DNA of 64,000 nucleotides from Phocaeicola dorei (GTDB lineage Bacteria; Bacteroidota; Bacteroidia; Bacteroidales; Bacteroidaceae). Of this stretch, positions 48,285-58,762 are shown piece by piece. The notes under the pieces are model-generated. The model did not search any database. It saw only the letters and a program-made list of their open reading frames with translations, and was not told the origin of the DNA. A program made the translations under genes and the position numbers. Within the stretch, counting starts at the first letter, position 1. Every line of letters begins with the position of its first letter. Where the stretch lies: positions 186,001 through 250,000 of the forward strand of contig NZ_CP046176.1 of the NCBI RefSeq assembly GCF_013009555.1, given 5' to 3'.

Positions 48285-51200
48285 TTAGAATGTAAGTTGA
48301 GCTCCAACGGTGAATGAACGGGTAAACGGATAAATCAATTTATCAACCCCGGTATTCAACACACTGGCGCGAGAGAATTCAGGATCTATACCATCATAGC
48401 CTGTGATAGTGAACAAGTTTTCACCACTTACATAGAAACGCAGTTTCTCAATATAGAATTTCTGCATGAGCGATTTGGGTAAAGTATAACCTAACTGTGC
48501 CTGACGCAAACGGACAAAATCACCATTTTCAAGGAATCTGTCTGATTCTTTCATGTTGCCGTTCGGATCTTGATATACCGCGCGGGGAACATCCGTATTT
48601 CTATTGTCAGGAGTCCATGCATTCAATGTAGACTTTAGCATATTTGATTTAGAATTCATTCCTTCATAGAAATATTTGTTTCCATTATACAATTTGAAGT
48701 TCCATGCGCTGCCAAGTACGATTGAAAGGTCAAATCCTTTATAGCCGAATGACAGGTTTAAGTTCGCTTCCAATGTCGGGATACCTGAGCCACAGTATTC
48801 TTTGTCACCGGCGTCTATGCTTCCATTACCATCTAAATCTTTAAAACGGATATCACCTGGTTGGGCATTAGGCTGTAATAATTGTCCATCCTTGTTTACA
48901 TGGGCATTTACTTCATCCATACTTTGGAAGATACCGTCTGTTCTATAAAGATAGAATGCACCGATAGGTTTGCCTACTCTGGTTTCTGTCGGGAAATGCT
49001 CCGTTCCATATTTCAATCCTTCGCCCTGAAGAACTTGGTCTGCATCTGACAATTCAACCACCTTATTTTTGGTGGTGCTCATATTGAAACCGATATTGTA
49101 ATCAAAGTCTTTTATAGCATCTCCCCAGTTTAATTCAAATTCGAAACCGGTATTGCGTATCTTTCCGACATTCAGGGTGGGATTAGTCATACCTGCTGAA
49201 GGAGGTAAAACTTTTGTTATCAACAGGTCTTCTGTTTGGTTATAGTAGTAGTTTAATGTACCGGTTAATTTGCTGTTAAAGAAGTCGAAGTCGAAACCAA
49301 TATTTTTGGTATCCGTTGTTTCCCATTTCAAAGAACGGTTTTCCAATCCGCGAGCGATACTTCCTGCCCATGCGTTATCACCGTTGCCTTTCACGTATCC
49401 TTGATACATTTCATTGTATGTACTAATCAGCGCAAGGAAGTCATAATATCCCAAAGCATTTTCATTACCCAAACGTCCCCAACTGACACGAAATTTCAAA
49501 TTGTTCAGTGCAATGTCTTTCGGGAAGAATTCTTCCTGACTGATTCTCCAGCCTAATGCCACTGACGGAAAGCAGCCCCAACGGTTGTCTTTACCAAACT
49601 TGGATGAACCGTCATAACGTACAGTTGCCTGTACCAGATAGCGGTCATTATAATTATAGTTCAGTCGGCCGAAGAAAGAAGCGCGGTTATATTTCCATTT
49701 TGTTCCGCTACCATCAAATGTGCCACCTGCTCCTGCACCTACAGTTGAGAAAGATGGATCAAGAAATCCGCCCGGAGTTTCACTGGTTACCAATTTTCCG
49801 TCTTCTACTTTATAAACAGTGGTTTTACCTTCTACCCCAACAGAATTCCATGTATATTTGCGAGCAGTCATGGAAGTACCTGCCATTGCATTGACGTTGT
49901 GTTTTCCAAATGTCTTATTAAAACTTAATACATTTTCCCATACATGTTCTTCCCAGTATCCTGTGGTTTCGCTATGATAAGGATAGTCACGTTTGGCTTT
50001 TGGGTCGGCAACATAAGCCGGAGTATGATAAGTCTGACGCTGGTGTTCACCTCTGTATGCATAGCTTGTCTTGAAATTCAGCCATGGGGTGAAGTTCATA
50101 GTCAAGGCAACATTGGCTGTGGTATGATATTTTTTGTCTGTAGATTTTTCATAATGCTGGTCAGCCATAACATTACGGTTACTGGGCAGGTCATCAAAGT
50201 CACTTAAGCCGAAGCCATACTCTCTTGTATCATCATAGATAGGAACAAGCGGAGAAATCATGTACATTTCTTTAATGGAATATTCCGGTTGTTTGCTATC
50301 TGTAAATTTGAAAGCGATATTTGCATCTATATCAAAGATATATTTATTCATATGGAGTTTCAGACGGGCATTGTCTTGGCGATAGTTGTTACCTAGAAAA
50401 ATTCCTTTTTCGTCGGCATGATTGTAGGAGAGTGAATACTGGGCGTTTTCGGAACCGCCACGGATACTAAACATATAGTTTTGTGAAACACCACTCCTTA
50501 GCATGGCATCTTGCCAGTCTGTATCTATTCCTGTGTTTTTATTTACAAATGCAGGCATAGTAACCTCTGTATCATTGGGATACTGGTTCATATAGTTCTG
50601 ATACATTTGTTTATGAACACTTTTGTATTCTTCGGCATTTAGCAGTTCCAGCTTTTTTGCTACGCTTGTAAAGCTTACATAAGTACTGAAATCAATTTTC
50701 ATGTCACCTTTTTTACCGTTTTTGGTAGTTACGATAATGACACCATTTGCAGCAACCGAACCATAGATAGCAGCGGCTGCACCATCCTTCAGTACTTCCA
50801 TTGACTGAATATCTTGCGGATTCACATTTTCAATATCACCGGGAAAACCATCAATGATATAAAGAGGTTGGTTATCACCAAACGTTTTGACACCACGGAT
50901 TTTAACCTGCACACCTGCACCGGCATTACCACCAGCCTTCATAATGTTTACACCTGCAATCTTACCTTGCAATGCTTCTGCAGGGTTGGTTGTGGTGCGC
51001 TTTACCAAATCGTCTACATCTACTGAGGAAATAGCACCGGTCATATCACTTTTCTTCATGGTACCATAGCCCACTACTACAACTTCATCCAGCATCTCAG
51101 TATCTTCTTTCAAAGTCACCCGGATGTTTGTCTTTCCGTTTACAGGGACTTCTTGTGTTGCATAGCCCACATAAGAAATAATAATAGTGGCTTTGGGGGA

Positions 51201-51413
51201 TACGCTTAATGCAAAGTTACCGTCAAAGTCTGTGATGACCCCGTTGGTTGTACCCTTCTCTACTACACTGGCACCAATAATAGGTTCGTTGGCAGCATCA
51301 GTAACCAGACCAGTCAGTTGAATCGTCTGTGCTAATGCACCGAAAGGAGTCATAAAAGCAAAGAGTAGAATCAATAGTATGATTCTTTCCTTGAAATAAT
51401 TCTTTTTACTCAT
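48285..51413 (-). CDS. SusC/RagA-type TonB-dependent outer membrane transporter
   Basis: 1042 residues. A signal peptide ends near residue 29 (GALAQ). Then a carboxypeptidase D-like domain (VTDAANEPIIGASVV, about 35-110), the TonB box region, the plug (about 115-230, DEVVVVGYGTMKKSDMTGAI in part) and a long beta barrel. It imports oligosaccharides with energy from TonB. It forms a pair with SusD. The leader region 51414-51636 holds no gene and no clear promoter motif. Confidence 0.96.
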   Translation of the reverse strand: MSKKNYFKERIILLILLFAFMTPFGALAQTIQLTGLVTDAANEPIIGASVVEKGTTNGVITDFDGNFALSVSPKATIIISYVGYATQEVPVNGKTNIRVTLKEDTEMLDEVVVVGYGTMKKSDMTGAISSVDVDDLVKRTTTNPAEALQGKIAGVNIMKAGGNAGAGVQVKIRGVKTFGDNQPLYIIDGFPGDIENVNPQDIQSMEVLKDGAAAAIYGSVAANGVIIVTTKNGKKGDMKIDFSTYVSFTSVAKKLELLNAEEYKSVHKQMYQNYMNQYPNDTEVTMPAFVNKNTGIDTDWQDAMLRSGVSQNYMFSIRGGSENAQYSLSYNHADEKGIFLGNNYRQDNARLKLHMNKYIFDIDANIAFKFTDSKQPEYSIKEMYMISPLVPIYDDTREYGFGLSDFDDLPSNRNVMADQHYEKSTDKKYHTTANVALTMNFTPWLNFKTSYAYRGEHQRQTYHTPAYVADPKAKRDYPYHSETTGYWEEHVWENVLSFNKTFGKHNVNAMAGTSMTARKYTWNSVGVEGKTTVYKVEDGKLVTSETPGGFLDPSFSTVGAGAGGTFDGSGTKWKYNRASFFGRLNYNYNDRYLVQATVRYDGSSKFGKDNRWGCFPSVALGWRISQEEFFPKDIALNNLKFRVSWGRLGNENALGYYDFLALISTYNEMYQGYVKGNGDNAWAGSIARGLENRSLKWETTDTKNIGFDFDFFNSKLTGTLNYYYNQTEDLLITKVLPPSAGMTNPTLNVGKIRNTGFEFELNWGDAIKDFDYNIGFNMSTTKNKVVELSDADQVLQGEGLKYGTEHFPTETRVGKPIGAFYLYRTDGIFQSMDEVNAHVNKDGQLLQPNAQPGDIRFKDLDGNGSIDAGDKEYCGSGIPTLEANLNLSFGYKGFDLSIVLGSAWNFKLYNGNKYFYEGMNSKSNMLKSTLNAWTPDNRNTDVPRAVYQDPNGNMKESDRFLENGDFVRLRQAQLGYTLPKSLMQKFYIEKLRFYVSGENLFTITGYDGIDPEFSRASVLNTGVDKLIYPFTRSFTVGAQLTF

Positions 51414-51636
51414 GTGAATAAATTTTAAGGTTAATAATTGTTTTTCACATCGCTAAGTAATAGGTTGTATGTGCAAATTCCTAATTATTATACCCTACAA
51501 ATGAACTACAATGAATAAAAAAACTCTCTTTTTTAATCTACAAATATAAATGTAATATATTGATATATAGTGTTCTATATAAAGAGATAATATCTACAAA
51601 ATGCTGTTTAATAAAAACTATAAAAATATAGGTTCT

Positions 51637-53262
51637 TTAAATATTTTGTAGATAGTCTGTCAAGTCATCCTCCGAAGATAAGTTTAGAGATTTACGTAAA
51701 CGATATCGATTCATGTTGATTGTTTTGGGAACATTTCCTGTGAGCATTGAGATTTCTTTGGTAGATAGATTTACCCGTAATAAAGTAGCTAGATATTTTT
51801 CTCCTTGTGTTAAATTAGGATGCCGTTCGGATAGCCGTTGAAGGAACTCCTGGTTCTTTTCTTCAACATTCATCAGCAAGGTGCTGTTCGTTTTATCTCC
51901 ATTCTGATATTGGCTGATGAAGGCATTGACTTTCTTCAGATGAGGAATCAATGCTTGTTGGTCCATCTTATATCCTTGCTTTATCATTTCTCTGATTTTC
52001 TCTAGCAATTCATTACGGCTATGCAGGAATACAGCAAAACTGGTAGCTTCCTGACGACTGTTGTCTAATGCACTTTGGACAGATTTTAATTCGAGTTCTT
52101 GCTGTCGTACTTTAAGTTCTGCCAATTCATGTTCCGATTGCTCCAGATTATAGCGGGTAACCATTAACTGCATATTCTTTTTGCGTTTATACCATTGGTA
52201 TAGAAATATACTGAGTACTATCAATGAGATGAATATGATTACTAGTACAAACAGATTCCGTTTCAGCAGTTCTATTTTATAAGCTTGTTCTCTTAGTTCT
52301 GCTTTCCTTTGTTGGTTTTGATATTGTTTATGGGAAATTTCCTGTTCTACGATGCGTAATTTACTTCCACTTTGCAACTCTTTGCTGAGAGTATATAGTT
52401 GCATCAGGCATTTATAAGCGTTTTTATGGTCTCCAAGGGCATCGTATACCCAAGATAAATATTCGTAATTATCACAAATCAGTTCTTTGGCACTAATGGA
52501 AGAAGCGACTTCGTATGCTTTTTGTAAAGCCATCAAAGCATTGTTGTATTGCTTTGCATAGAAGTATTGCTTTCCCATATTGTTATAGTTTTCCCCTAAT
52601 GACCATTGAGAATTCAAGTTCTTGTTGATGACAATGGCCTCATTAATTAAACTTAGCTTTTCATTAAAATCACCCTCATATAAGCATAAATTATTCAAAT
52701 TGGCGGATATCCCTCTTAAATTTTTCTGACTGCGGTTTATTGTAAGGGCTTGTTTAAGGAATTGTTCAGCTGTTTTGAACTCATTCATGGAATAATGGAT
52801 GATGCCACGATCATTGTAGCATAGTGCGATAGAAATGGAATCTCCGATGGATTTAAAAATTGAGATGGCTTTCTCACTCATTTCGATCGCTTTGTTGTAG
52901 TCGGTCAGTTTGCAATAGAGTGCTCCTATCAGTGCGTAAATTTGTCCATTCAACTCTTTATTGGTAGGAGTTGCATACTCCAAAGCGTCATATAGATTTT
53001 TAATGCTCACATCAAAATTGCCTAATAGCTTTTCTGCCTGACTGTAATAGAACATTGCTTCAGCTTTTTGATTATTTTGCCTTTCTTCAGGAAATAATTC
53101 AATTACCTTGGCAGCATAGTAACTAGCCTGCTTCGGATTATTGTATAAGGCATCAACCGACTTTTTAATCAGTGTCTCGGCTTCTTGTTGCCTATTACGG
53201 GCATGAACCCATGAAAGGTTCAACAGGCAAAGGAGGATATATATAGGTAGGTTGTTTTTCAT
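51637..53262 (-). CDS. TPR-containing membrane regulator of the SusC/D locus
   Basis: 541 residues from the ATG at 53262 (a TTG two codons upstream is possible). A signal peptide covers about 1-22. TPR repeats fill residues about 35-310. One membrane helix lies at about 338-360 (NLFVLVIIFISLIVLSIFLY in part), then a coiled coil and a C-terminal LuxR-like helical domain (YLATLLRVNLSTKEISMLTG, VPKTINMNRYRLRKSL). Proteins of this layout control nearby susCD genes in Bacteroides. It is immediately upstream of susC on the same strand. Confidence 0.88.
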   Translation of the reverse strand: MKNNLPIYILLCLLNLSWVHARNRQQEAETLIKKSVDALYNNPKQASYYAAKVIELFPEERQNNQKAEAMFYYSQAEKLLGNFDVSIKNLYDALEYATPTNKELNGQIYALIGALYCKLTDYNKAIEMSEKAISIFKSIGDSISIALCYNDRGIIHYSMNEFKTAEQFLKQALTINRSQKNLRGISANLNNLCLYEGDFNEKLSLINEAIVINKNLNSQWSLGENYNNMGKQYFYAKQYNNALMALQKAYEVASSISAKELICDNYEYLSWVYDALGDHKNAYKCLMQLYTLSKELQSGSKLRIVEQEISHKQYQNQQRKAELREQAYKIELLKRNLFVLVIIFISLIVLSIFLYQWYKRKKNMQLMVTRYNLEQSEHELAELKVRQQELELKSVQSALDNSRQEATSFAVFLHSRNELLEKIREMIKQGYKMDQQALIPHLKKVNAFISQYQNGDKTNSTLLMNVEEKNQEFLQRLSERHPNLTQGEKYLATLLRVNLSTKEISMLTGNVPKTINMNRYRLRKSLNLSSEDDLTDYLQNI

Positions 53263-53279
53263 AATCAAGCGTATTTTTG

Positions 53280-53287
53280 CAAAAATA
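53280..53287 (-). promoter_or_regulatory. -7 box for the TPR regulator gene
   Basis: On the minus strand the sequence is TATTTTTG, 17 nt before the ATG at 53262. Together with the plus-strand box at 53334-53341 it makes a divergent promoter region. Confidence 0.5.
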
Positions 53288-53333
53288 GTGATTTTCTTTG
53301 TAAAAAGACACTCTTGTTTCTCTTTTAAAAGAA

Positions 53334-53341
53334 TATCTTTG
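53334..53341 (+). promoter_or_regulatory. -7 box for rnhB
   Basis: TATCTTTG lies 22 nt before the rnhB start codon and matches TAnnTTTG. Confidence 0.55.
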
Positions 53342-53363
53342 CAAGCAACAATAAAGATGAACT

Positions 53364-53969
53364 ATGTTATTACCTTATTTGAATAAAGACCTGATAGAAG
53401 CCGGTTGTGATGAGGCGGGTAGGGGATGTCTGGCAGGATCTGTATATGCAGCTGCTGTTATTTTACCTGTAGATTTTAAGAATGAATTGCTGAATGATTC
53501 CAAGCAACTGACGGAGCATCAGCGTTATGCGCTGCGAGAGATTGTGGAAAGGGAAGCATTGGCATGGGCTGTAGGTGTAGTGACTCCTGAAGAGATAGAC
53601 GAGATAAATATCCTTAATGCGTCTTTTCTGGCAATGCATCGTGCTGTGGATCAATTGAAAATTCGTCCTCAACATTTATTGATTGATGGGAATCGTTTTA
53701 AAAAATATCAGGATTTACCGCATACTACAGTGGTAAAAGGAGATGGAAAATATCTGTCTATTGCTGCTGCATCTATTTTGGCGAAAACCTATCGTGATGA
53801 TTATATGAATGGTCTGCATAAAGAATATCCTTTTTATGATTGGAATAGTAATAAAGGTTATCCTACTAAAAAGCATCGTGCGGCTATTCGTGAATATGGA
53901 ACAACGCCATATCATCGGATGACTTTTAATTTGTTGGGGACAGATCCCCAATTAGAGATTCCTTTCTAA
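53364..53969 (+). CDS. rnhB: Ribonuclease HII
   Basis: 201 residues, normal length. It cuts RNA in RNA/DNA hybrids and removes misincorporated ribonucleotides. Acidic residues: Asp16 and Glu17 in [11 protein letters not shown], Asp108 in LLIDGNRF, and one in AKTYRDDYM. The GRG motif that reads single ribonucleotides is present. It is alone on this strand; a hairpin terminator follows. Confidence 0.97.
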   Translation: MLLPYLNKDLIEAGCDEAGRGCLAGSVYAAAVILPVDFKNELLNDSKQLTEHQRYALREIVEREALAWAVGVVTPEEIDEINILNASFLAMHRAVDQLKIRPQHLLIDGNRFKKYQDLPHTTVVKGDGKYLSIAAASILAKTYRDDYMNGLHKEYPFYDWNSNKGYPTKKHRAAIREYGTTPYHRMTFNLLGTDPQLEIPF

Positions 53970-54035
53970 TTTAAAGAATATATAGGAGGATGGGATGACT
54001 TCTTTGCATTTCATTTTACGTTGTTGAAAATAAGG

Positions 54036-54085
54036 CGAAGAATCTGTTTGATCCATATGGGTAGTAACAGATTCTTCGTTTCATT
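54036..54085. terminator. Terminator between rnhB and fucP
   Basis: cgaagaatctgtt and aacagattcttcg form a perfect 13-bp stem with a 17-nt loop, and the sequence after it is T-rich (tttcattttttt). It can serve both convergent genes. Confidence 0.85.
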
Positions 54086-54111
54086 TTTTTACAATGGTCT
54101 CATGCAGCATA

Positions 54112-55425
54112 TCAATATTTCCCTCGCTGGTAAGAGCGGTGTCCATAAATCGTAATAACCACAAAGCAGATAAATGGCAGGATAAATGAAACATTTACGG
54201 CTGGCATATTCCAAATGGTATTCATATCAATAATACTTGCTTGTAAAGGAGGAAGTACGGAACCTCCTAAAATAGCCATAATCAGGCCGGCTGCTCCAAA
54301 CTTTGCATCATCTCCCAATCCGGTAAGCGCTATGCCATAGATCGTGGGGAACATTAATGACATACAGGCTGAAACAGCTACCAGGCAGTACATACCCCAG
54401 ATATCCTGGAAGAAGATGACTCCGGCGGTGAAGCAACAACCCGCAATGGCAAGTATGGCCAATAATTTACCTGGGTTGAGGTAGCGTAAGATGAAGGTAC
54501 AGACAAAGCGGCTGATACAGAAAATAACCATCGCAATGATGTTGTATTCTTGTGACAGCACTTCGGCGGCTTTTTCTTCCATACCTTGTGACATGAACAG
54601 ATGTGTACCATATTGAATGATAAAGGTCCAACACATAATTTGCGCACCTACATAGAAGAACTGTGCCACGACTCCCTCACGGTAATGATGAATGGAGAAA
54701 ATACGTTTCAAAGTCGGCCCGAAATTGATGCCGTGGGATTGGTCACCATTTTTAGGCATCTTAGTAAAACGGATAATGAGAAACATCACAAAGATGACAA
54801 TACCGATTGTTAAATAAGGAGCGATGAGTACGGAAAGATCCGCATCTCTCACTATTGCAAACTCCATCGGATTCAGTTGAGCTCGTTCTGCCGTATCCAT
54901 TGGATTCAGCTTTGCCTGGATAAAGTTCATGGCTACATACATTCCCAATAAAGACCCCATGGGATTGAATGATTGAGCCAAGTTGAGGCGTCGGGTAGCG
55001 GTAGCTTCCGTTCCCATGGACAAGATATAAGGATTAGAACTGGTTTCGAGGAAAGAAAGTCCACAAGTCAGGATAAAATAGGCTAGTAGAAACGGATAAT
55101 AATTGCCGGTCATTTTGGCGGGGAAGAATAATAAGGCTCCTACGGCATAGAGGCCTAACCCTAACAGGATGCCAGCTTTATAAGAATATTTCCGGATGAA
55201 CATTGCTGCCGGAAAAGCCATGGCGAAGTATCCGCCATAAAAAGCAACTTGTACCAATGCGCCATCGGTAACACTCATCCGAAAGATTTTCGAGAACGCT
55301 TTCACCATCGGATTGGTGATATCATTGGCGAATCCCCACAGGGCGAAGCAGCAGGTGACTAATATAAATGGTAGCACGTAGCTGACTCCATCTTTGTGCA
55401 GGATGGGTTGATCTGTATCTTTCAT
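54112..55425 (-). CDS. fucP: L-fucose:H+ symporter
   Basis: 437 residues, 12 hydrophobic segments, MFS fold. The N-terminal FALWGFANDITNPMVKAFSKIF in part and the central FLETSSNPYILSMG are typical for FucP, with the Asp in FANDIT and Glu in FLETSSNP needed for transport in the E. coli protein. It lies downstream of fucI and the GntR-type regulator on the same strand. Confidence 0.93.
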   Translation of the reverse strand: MKDTDQPILHKDGVSYVLPFILVTCCFALWGFANDITNPMVKAFSKIFRMSVTDGALVQVAFYGGYFAMAFPAAMFIRKYSYKAGILLGLGLYAVGALLFFPAKMTGNYYPFLLAYFILTCGLSFLETSSNPYILSMGTEATATRRLNLAQSFNPMGSLLGMYVAMNFIQAKLNPMDTAERAQLNPMEFAIVRDADLSVLIAPYLTIGIVIFVMFLIIRFTKMPKNGDQSHGINFGPTLKRIFSIHHYREGVVAQFFYVGAQIMCWTFIIQYGTHLFMSQGMEEKAAEVLSQEYNIIAMVIFCISRFVCTFILRYLNPGKLLAILAIAGCCFTAGVIFFQDIWGMYCLVAVSACMSLMFPTIYGIALTGLGDDAKFGAAGLIMAILGGSVLPPLQASIIDMNTIWNMPAVNVSFILPFICFVVITIYGHRSYQRGKY

Positions 55426-55439
55426 TTCTTAAATTAAAG

Positions 55440-55530
55440 ATTGAGAATTAAAAATTAAGAAATGAGAATTGAAAACAAAAAAGGATAGGCATATAACCAT
55501 TTCTCAATTTTTAATTTTCAATTCTCAATT
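55440..55530. repeat. A/T-rich palindromic repeat between fucI and fucP
   Basis: attgagaattaaaaattaag on the left and its inverted relative (ttaattttcaattctcaatt) on the right pair imperfectly. Its 17-nt string at 55442-55458 is identical to one at 7791-7807. Confidence 0.65.
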
Positions 55531-55536
55531 TATTAA

Positions 55537-57312
55537 CTATTTATAAATAGGTCCGTAAGTTGAGCAAGCCCTGTAGTCAGAACCTTCCTTATCCATACCG
55601 AAAGCATTCCATGATGCCGGGCGGAAAATCTTGTCGTCTTCTACATTATGCATACAAACAGGAATACGTAGCATAGATGCCAGAGTAATTAAATCCTGTC
55701 CGATGTGTCCATAACTGATAGCGCCGTGGTTGGCTCCCCAGTTGTTCATTACTGAATACACATCACGGAATGCAGGTTTATCGCATAGGCGGGGTACAAA
55801 CCAAGTAGTAGGCCATGTGGGGTCTGTACGCATGTTCAGTACCTGATGGATTTCCGGATCAATATCTACTGTCCAGCCTTCTGCCAGTTGCAATACCGGG
55901 CCTAAGCCTTTTACCAGATTAAGACGCATCATGGTGACAGGCATACCGCCTTTAGACAAGAAATTGGAAGAGAAACCGCCTCCACGGAAATAGTCGCGAT
56001 CTGCCGGATACCAGGTTGTAGCTTTCAGACAAGCTTCTACATCGGCTTCAGTCATTTCCCAGTTAGGTTTCATGCAGGGCTCTCCCGCTTCATTATGGCT
56101 CTCACCGGTAGCGTCCAGAGTGGTTGCACCAGAATTGATAAGATGGATGATACCGTTTTTAGCCATTCCGGTAAGTTCTTTGCCGGTAACACGTTTCACC
56201 GCTTCGGGGCTCCAGTAAGTACGGATGTCGGAGAACATCTGTCCACAACCACTCAGCAGGTGACCGAATAACATGGCAACACCATTGCAAGCATCATTTT
56301 CGGTAGCCAGAACGTATGCTTCGCGAATACCGTTCCAGTCGAAAGTGGTGTTAAGCAGTGCTTCACTGAAGTCACCGTTTGGTTTCCAGTCAGTCCATTG
56401 GCGTTGTCCCTGGAAGCCGGCTGCGATGGCATTATGGCCGATAGCTTCTTCTTTGAATCCCATTTCAAGCAATTTCGGGTTGCCCACCATCAAGTCACGC
56501 ATGATGATAGTCATTTTTACAATAAATTCCCAGTCGGCATCCTTCTCTTCACGGGTTTTGCGCTTTTCGGGACGGTTCTTAAAGTCTTCCCCTTCGTTGG
56601 GCTTGCAATATTTTTCAGTCCAGGCCATTGCCTTGGCATATTCTTCATGGTCATAGATTCCTTCTTCCATACGGCGCAGGATCTCAGTTTCGTCCACGCT
56701 TTCATTACGTATTCCCAGATATTCCTGGAAAAAGTCAGGATCGACAATAGAGCCGGCGATACCCATGCAGACACTACCGAAAGAAAGATAGCTTTTTCCG
56801 CGCATATTGGCTACAGCCATGGCGGCACGGGCGAAACGCAATAGTTTCTCTGCCACATCAGCCGGAATCGTGTTGTCATCCAAATCTTGTACATCGTGTC
56901 CGTAAATACCGAATGCAGGCAGCCCTTTCTGTGCGTGCCCGGCTAATACGGCAGCCAGATAAACGGCTCCCGGACGCTCTGTACCGTTGAATCCCCAGAC
57001 TGCTTTCGGCCAGTGCGGGTGCATATCCATTGTTTCGGAGCCATAGCACCAACAACTGGTTACGGTAATGGTGGCCCCTACTCCTTCGCGTTCGAATTTC
57101 TCGGCACAAGCAGCGCTTTCGGCTACACGACCGATGGTGCTGTCTGCTATTACACACTCTACGGGGCTTCCGTCACCGTTTTTCAAGTTAGATGAAATCA
57201 GTTCGGCAACAGCTTTTGCCAGGTTCATAGTCTTGTCTTCAAGGCTTTCGCGGACACCACCCTGGCGACCGTCGATAGTGGGACGAATCCCGATTTTAGG
57301 ATACTTTTTCAT
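55537..57312 (-). CDS. fucI: L-fucose isomerase
   Basis: 591 residues from the ATG at 57312, identical to the usual FucI length; an ATG three codons upstream (57321) is also possible. It converts L-fucose to L-fuculose with a metal ion. The start [16 protein letters not shown] and metal ligands such as the Glu in [12 protein letters not shown] are as in the family. It is followed by fucP. fucK and fucA are not in this window on either side. Confidence 0.96.
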   Translation of the reverse strand: MKKYPKIGIRPTIDGRQGGVRESLEDKTMNLAKAVAELISSNLKNGDGSPVECVIADSTIGRVAESAACAEKFEREGVGATITVTSCWCYGSETMDMHPHWPKAVWGFNGTERPGAVYLAAVLAGHAQKGLPAFGIYGHDVQDLDDNTIPADVAEKLLRFARAAMAVANMRGKSYLSFGSVCMGIAGSIVDPDFFQEYLGIRNESVDETEILRRMEEGIYDHEEYAKAMAWTEKYCKPNEGEDFKNRPEKRKTREEKDADWEFIVKMTIIMRDLMVGNPKLLEMGFKEEAIGHNAIAAGFQGQRQWTDWKPNGDFSEALLNTTFDWNGIREAYVLATENDACNGVAMLFGHLLSGCGQMFSDIRTYWSPEAVKRVTGKELTGMAKNGIIHLINSGATTLDATGESHNEAGEPCMKPNWEMTEADVEACLKATTWYPADRDYFRGGGFSSNFLSKGGMPVTMMRLNLVKGLGPVLQLAEGWTVDIDPEIHQVLNMRTDPTWPTTWFVPRLCDKPAFRDVYSVMNNWGANHGAISYGHIGQDLITLASMLRIPVCMHNVEDDKIFRPASWNAFGMDKEGSDYRACSTYGPIYK

Positions 57313-57333
57313 GATATACATAGATTTTAGTTA

Positions 57334-58314
57334 TTAAATTGAATTTCTTAAATGGACTTCGGTAGGAAGATAAGTTCTTATTTCCTGTCCGGTTAGCACA
57401 AATTCTGCGGCTTTCCTCCCCAGCTCTTCCCAGTTGATACTTAGTACGGTGATCCCTTGGTCTATTACCTCGTAGGCAGGAGTGTCATTGTAGGCTATCA
57501 GTCCGAAATCTTCTCCGCATTTCAGCCCGGTCGTCCGGCTTTGCTTGATTATATTGACTACCTCTATCTGACGGATTGCAATGTACACTTCTCCTTTGCG
57601 GACTTGTATCCGGTCTGTATTTTCCACAATGGCTGAATCAATGTGATAATCCTGACAGAAACAATTGAAATACTGACAACTGCTACGGGGGTGTTTGATG
57701 TCTTCGGGAAATAAAAGTACTAGTCTCTGATATTTTCTCAAATGTTCTTTTAATGCGGCCAATGCATGATAAAAGGAATCGTCAAAATCCTGACATACGT
57801 ATGAATAATCCTTTTTATCGAACTTCCCGAAATCCAACAGCAGTAACTTAGACGAATCTATTTTGTAAAGATGGGGGGATAGTTTCTCATTGTCGAAGTT
57901 CATCACAATGTATTTGTTGTATCTGCCTATTGATTCACGTAAGATGGTATTGAAAAGTCGTTCATTATATTGATGAAACAATAAATCTACTTTGTAGTTG
58001 ATGGATAGTTTTTTGATAAAACTATTATATAACGAGTATTTAAAGGGAGAATACTCGTCCAGCAGAAGCAGAATGTTTGTAAGCTTGTTGGTAACGTAGT
58101 AACCTTTTCCCGGAGTAGAGTCTATTATTCCCCGGTCTTTTAAATCAATGAATGCTTTGAATACTGTATCCCGCGATACTTGATAGTCACGGCTCAGTTT
58201 GTTGATGGACGGTAATGTGCAGTCCGATCTATATTTGCCCATGGAAATCTCCTGACTGAGTAAATCAGCCAGTTGTTTCACTTTAGTGGTCTGCTGTCCA
58301 AAGGTAACTTTCAT
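57334..58314 (-). CDS. GntR-type regulator with sugar-binding-protein-like domain
   Basis: 326 residues. The N-terminal winged helix covers about 10-75 (LPSINKLSRDYQVSRDTVFKAF, given in part, and IIDSTPGKGYYV). The rest resembles LacI-type periplasmic-binding-like effector domains (LLLLDEYSPFKYSLYNSF in part, GLIAYNDTPAYEVI, GITVLSINWEELG). It begins the transcription unit regulator-fucI-fucP, 21 nt before fucI, and probably senses L-fucose or a related compound. Confidence 0.9.
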   Translation of the reverse strand: MKVTFGQQTTKVKQLADLLSQEISMGKYRSDCTLPSINKLSRDYQVSRDTVFKAFIDLKDRGIIDSTPGKGYYVTNKLTNILLLLDEYSPFKYSLYNSFIKKLSINYKVDLLFHQYNERLFNTILRESIGRYNKYIVMNFDNEKLSPHLYKIDSSKLLLLDFGKFDKKDYSYVCQDFDDSFYHALAALKEHLRKYQRLVLLFPEDIKHPRSSCQYFNCFCQDYHIDSAIVENTDRIQVRKGEVYIAIRQIEVVNIIKQSRTTGLKCGEDFGLIAYNDTPAYEVIDQGITVLSINWEELGRKAAEFVLTGQEIRTYLPTEVHLRNSI

Positions 58315-58547
58315 GAACTGTTTAAGGTTTTACACGGACAATGCAAACTGTGCTGAACTGTCCCGATGCAAAGGAATGCAATTTATTCATAAACAGCAAG
58401 ATAAAATGGTATGTTTTATAACACAAGAATCGATGCTTCTATATCGATTTCCGGAAGAATGTGTAGTACGTACTAATCAAATAATATAATTAGAGTATTT
58501 GCCGAAGTATATTAACCGCATTACAGAACAAAGGGGGATAGTCGTGT
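58315..58547. other. Gap upstream of the fucose regulator, no gene seen
   Basis: The stretch must carry the promoter of the minus-strand regulator. A partial -33/-7-like pair (TTTG with 19 nt to a motif ending GTTTG) reads to the left near 58345-58375, but the -7 box does not match well. No coding pattern is evident. Confidence 0.4.
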
Positions 58548-58673
58548 CTTGCCGGTGCGCCGGATATTGTTTTGCTGGTTTGTGAAATGATTGCCGGGCG
58601 TATGAATGCAAAATTGACTCGGGATATGGAATTTAAAGACGGACTGCATTTTATCATCAAACTTCCTTTATAA
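58548..58673 (+). pseudogene. C-terminal remnant of a sensor histidine kinase
   Basis: The frame reads LAGAPDIVLLVCEMIAGRMN, continues KLTRDMEFKDGLHF and ends IIKLPL before TAA. This resembles the last part of the kinase ATP-binding domain (G2 region LxxCxMIAxRMxGxLxLD and the end FxIxLPL). A stop lies just upstream at 58539-58541, and no other kinase parts are present. Confidence 0.5.
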
Positions 58674-58712
58674 AAAATAGGTGAAACATTATTCATTGAC
58701 AGGGCTTTTTTG

Positions 58713-58720
58713 TACCTTTG
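58713..58720 (+). promoter_or_regulatory. -7 box for gpmI
   Basis: TACCTTTG matches TAnnTTTG and lies 42 nt before the ATG at 58763. It overlaps an in-frame TTG at 58718, so the longer reading frame cannot be the true start. Confidence 0.55.
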
Positions 58721-58762
58721 CACCCGGAAAAAGCAAGGATAAACTTTAAACAAAATAAGATT

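Noticed and set aside
58286..58489. 67-codon plus-strand frame
   Set aside because: It overlaps the start of the fucose regulator and the region where its promoter must lie, with no protein features.
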